Shown here piece after piece: positions 6,729 through 7,443 of a stretch of DNA of 7,443 bases. Origin of the DNA: JBCDBH01 sp039184055 (GTDB lineage Bacteria; Acidobacteriota; Thermoanaerobaculia; Multivoradales; J023). Position 1 is the stretch's first letter. Each line of letters begins with the position of its first letter. Made by a program: the position numbers and the translations under genes. The notes under the pieces were generated by a model. It saw nothing but the letters and a program-made list of their open reading frames with translations, ran no database searches and was not told the DNA's origin. The DNA is taken from assembly GCA_039184055.1 (NCBI GenBank), contig JBCDBH010000294.1, positions 1 to 7,443 of the forward strand. Direction: 5' to 3'.

Positions 6729-6757
6729 GCGCCTGATCACGAACCACGATCGGGCGC
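6729..6757. terminator. Hairpin 3, likely bidirectional transcription end signal
   Basis: GCGCCTGATC (6729-6738) pairs with GATCGGGCGC (6748-6757), a 10-bp stem with one G-T wobble and a 9-nt loop. On the plus strand it is followed by a pyrimidine-rich stretch (6758-6767) with only scattered Ts. It lies between convergent stops at 6645 and 6798, so it could serve both genes. It is the strongest of the three hairpins but lacks a clean T-run. Confidence 0.45.
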
Positions 6758-6797
6758 TCCCTCCTTCCGGGCTCCATCCCGCATCCCACCAGGGTTC

Positions 6798-7355
6798 TCA
6801 CCCATCGCCACGAATCGCGTCGTCGTACTCTTGCTCGATCTCTTGACGACGACGGTCGATCACCTCCCAGCGTGCCTTTTGGATCTCGGGATCGGGGCTT
6901 GTGGCGAGGAACGCCTCCCATTCGCGCTCGAGCGCGGCGAGCCGCCTTTCCCTCACCTGCTTGGCTTCGATATTCGTCAACCCTTGCAGCCGTGGGTCGG
7001 TGGCCTGTCCGGATTTCTCACCCGACAAACCGCGATCTTCGATCCGCTGCAGACTTTCCGCGACCGGTGACGACGACGACGCGGTGCCGCCACCATCGTT
7101 GATGATGATCGTCTCGTATTGCGCGCCACCGGCGATCAGGATGTCGATGATCTCTTCGTTGCCGAGGTCGATCGCGCGCATCAACGCCGAGACACCGTCT
7201 TTGTCGCGCGCGGTGGGGTCGGCACCCAGCGCGAGCACCGCATCGACCACCCGTGGTTGCTGCGTATCGACCGCGACCAGAAGCAGCGGATCACGAAAGA
7301 CATAGGCCGCGACCGCGAGCCCGATCAACACGATAATGGGGAAGAACCGTCTCAT
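6798..7355 (-). CDS. Membrane-anchored ankyrin-repeat protein
   Basis: This 185-aa protein starts with RRFF and a hydrophobic segment (about residues 5-20), likely an uncleaved signal anchor that leaves the bulk in the periplasm. Two ankyrin-type repeats follow. Repeat 1 is about residues 25-50, ending in ALGADPTARDKDG. Repeat 2 is about 53-80 (VSALMRAIDLGNEEIIDILIAGGA). They match the family pattern of two short helices and the G-A-[DN] turn, although the second has Gln where Asp/Asn is usual. Residues 84-125 are low-complexity (Gly/Ser/Thr, then charged), and 128-180 form a long charged helix rich in Arg and Glu, possibly coiled-coil. Two repeats are few for a stand-alone binding surface; the partner is unknown. 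The ATG has GGAGG 4 nt upstream. It is convergent with the DUF2911 gene. The ankyrin call is firm, but the function is open. Confidence 0.82.
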   Translation of the reverse strand: MRRFFPIIVLIGLAVAAYVFRDPLLLVAVDTQQPRVVDAVLALGADPTARDKDGVSALMRAIDLGNEEIIDILIAGGAQYETIIINDGGGTASSSSPVAESLQRIEDRGLSGEKSGQATDPRLQGLTNIEAKQVRERRLAALEREWEAFLATSPDPEIQKARWEVIDRRRQEIEQEYDDAIRGDG

Positions 7356-7357
7356 GG

Positions 7358-7389
7358 GGCCTCCGAGCTGCGAAACAAGCGTGGAGGCC
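7358..7389 (-). promoter_or_regulatory. Inverted repeat enclosing the ankyrin gene ribosome binding site
   Basis: On the minus strand GGCCTCC (7389-7383) and GGAGGCC (7364-7358) are perfectly complementary, with 18 nt between them. The second arm contains the whole GGAGG ribosome binding site (7364-7360) of the gene starting at 7355. Inside the loop GCT and AGC could add a short inner stem. A transcript carrying both arms could fold to hide the site. The pairing is directly visible; the regulatory role is inference. Confidence 0.4.
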
Positions 7390-7390
7390 G

Positions 7391-7396
7391 ATTATC
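7391..7396 (-). promoter_or_regulatory. Candidate -10 element for the ankyrin gene
   Basis: The minus strand reads GATAAT, one base from TATAAT, in the short gap upstream of the start at 7355. No good -35 is seen at 16-18 bp. A start point about 7 nt downstream would fall inside the first arm of the inverted repeat. Confidence 0.3.
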
Positions 7397-7411
7397 CCAC
7401 GGCGAGCCGGC

Positions 7412-7443
7412 TCAGGGCAGACGGCTGAAGAAGCGATCCCAAC
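7412..7443 (-). CDS. C-terminal end of an unidentified upstream gene (partial)
   Basis: On the minus strand one frame entering from the right edge reads Trp-Asp-Arg-Phe-Phe-Ser-Arg-Leu-Pro and then TGA at 7414-7412. The codons (TGG GAT CGC TTC TTC AGC CGT CTG CCC) match the G/C-ending usage of the other genes. The gap to the ankyrin ATG is 56 nt, so both could share a transcript. Nine residues are too few to name a family, and the other two frames also stay open or short here, so this is only a likely gene end. Confidence 0.4.
   Translation of the reverse strand, partial: WDRFFSRLP

Noticed and set aside
1..7443. Defence system, toxin-antitoxin pair, prophage, insertion sequence, CRISPR array or RNA gene.
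   Set aside because: No relevant domains, terminal repeats, regular direct repeats or RNA-like structures were found; every long coding region is accounted for by the genes listed.

Overview
The window reads as an ordinary chromosomal stretch of a high-GC Gram-negative bacterium. Codons ending in G or C dominate, Arg largely replaces Lys, one gene encodes an AsmA/TamB-type envelope protein, and another encodes a secreted DUF2911 protein. Acidobacteriota (Thermoanaerobaculia-like) or a similar uncultured lineage is a reasonable guess, but this is inference. I see no tRNA, rRNA, CRISPR array, insertion sequence, phage gene or recognisable defence system.

Positions 1-5853 hold a tightly packed minus-strand operon. 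In transcription order it encodes a Cys/Met-metabolism PLP enzyme (5853-4681), a short-chain polyprenyl diphosphate synthase (ispA-like, 4684-3773), the TlyA-type rRNA 2'-O-methyltransferase (3716-2985), NAD kinase (2988-2128) and a large AsmA/TamB-like envelope protein that starts with GTG at 2123 and runs off the left edge. Two junctions are 4-bp ATGA overlaps. The last gene starts 4 nt after the nadK stop. The ispA-tlyA-nadK order is the old conserved core found in many bacteria (often with xseA/xseB, dxs and recN). Here dxs and recN are absent, with a PLP enzyme in front and an envelope gene behind.

Positions 5854-6042 are a divergent intergenic region that should carry promoters for both directions. 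Positions 6043-6645 encode, on the plus strand, a secreted 200-aa DUF2911 protein with a strong ribosome binding site. Positions 6646-6797 separate it from a convergent gene and contain three consecutive hairpins, probably the shared transcription end zone.

Positions 7355-6798 (minus) encode a small membrane-anchored protein with two ankyrin repeats and a charged helical tail. Its ribosome binding site lies in one arm of a perfect inverted repeat. At the right edge, 7443-7412 (minus) looks like the last nine codons of another gene. The functions are mainly housekeeping: isoprenoid chain elongation, rRNA modification, NADP supply, sulfur amino acid metabolism and envelope maintenance. The observations most worth a second look are the near-absence of lysine in the AsmA/TamB-like protein, the sequestered ribosome binding site of the ankyrin gene, and the active-site substitutions in the PLP enzyme.
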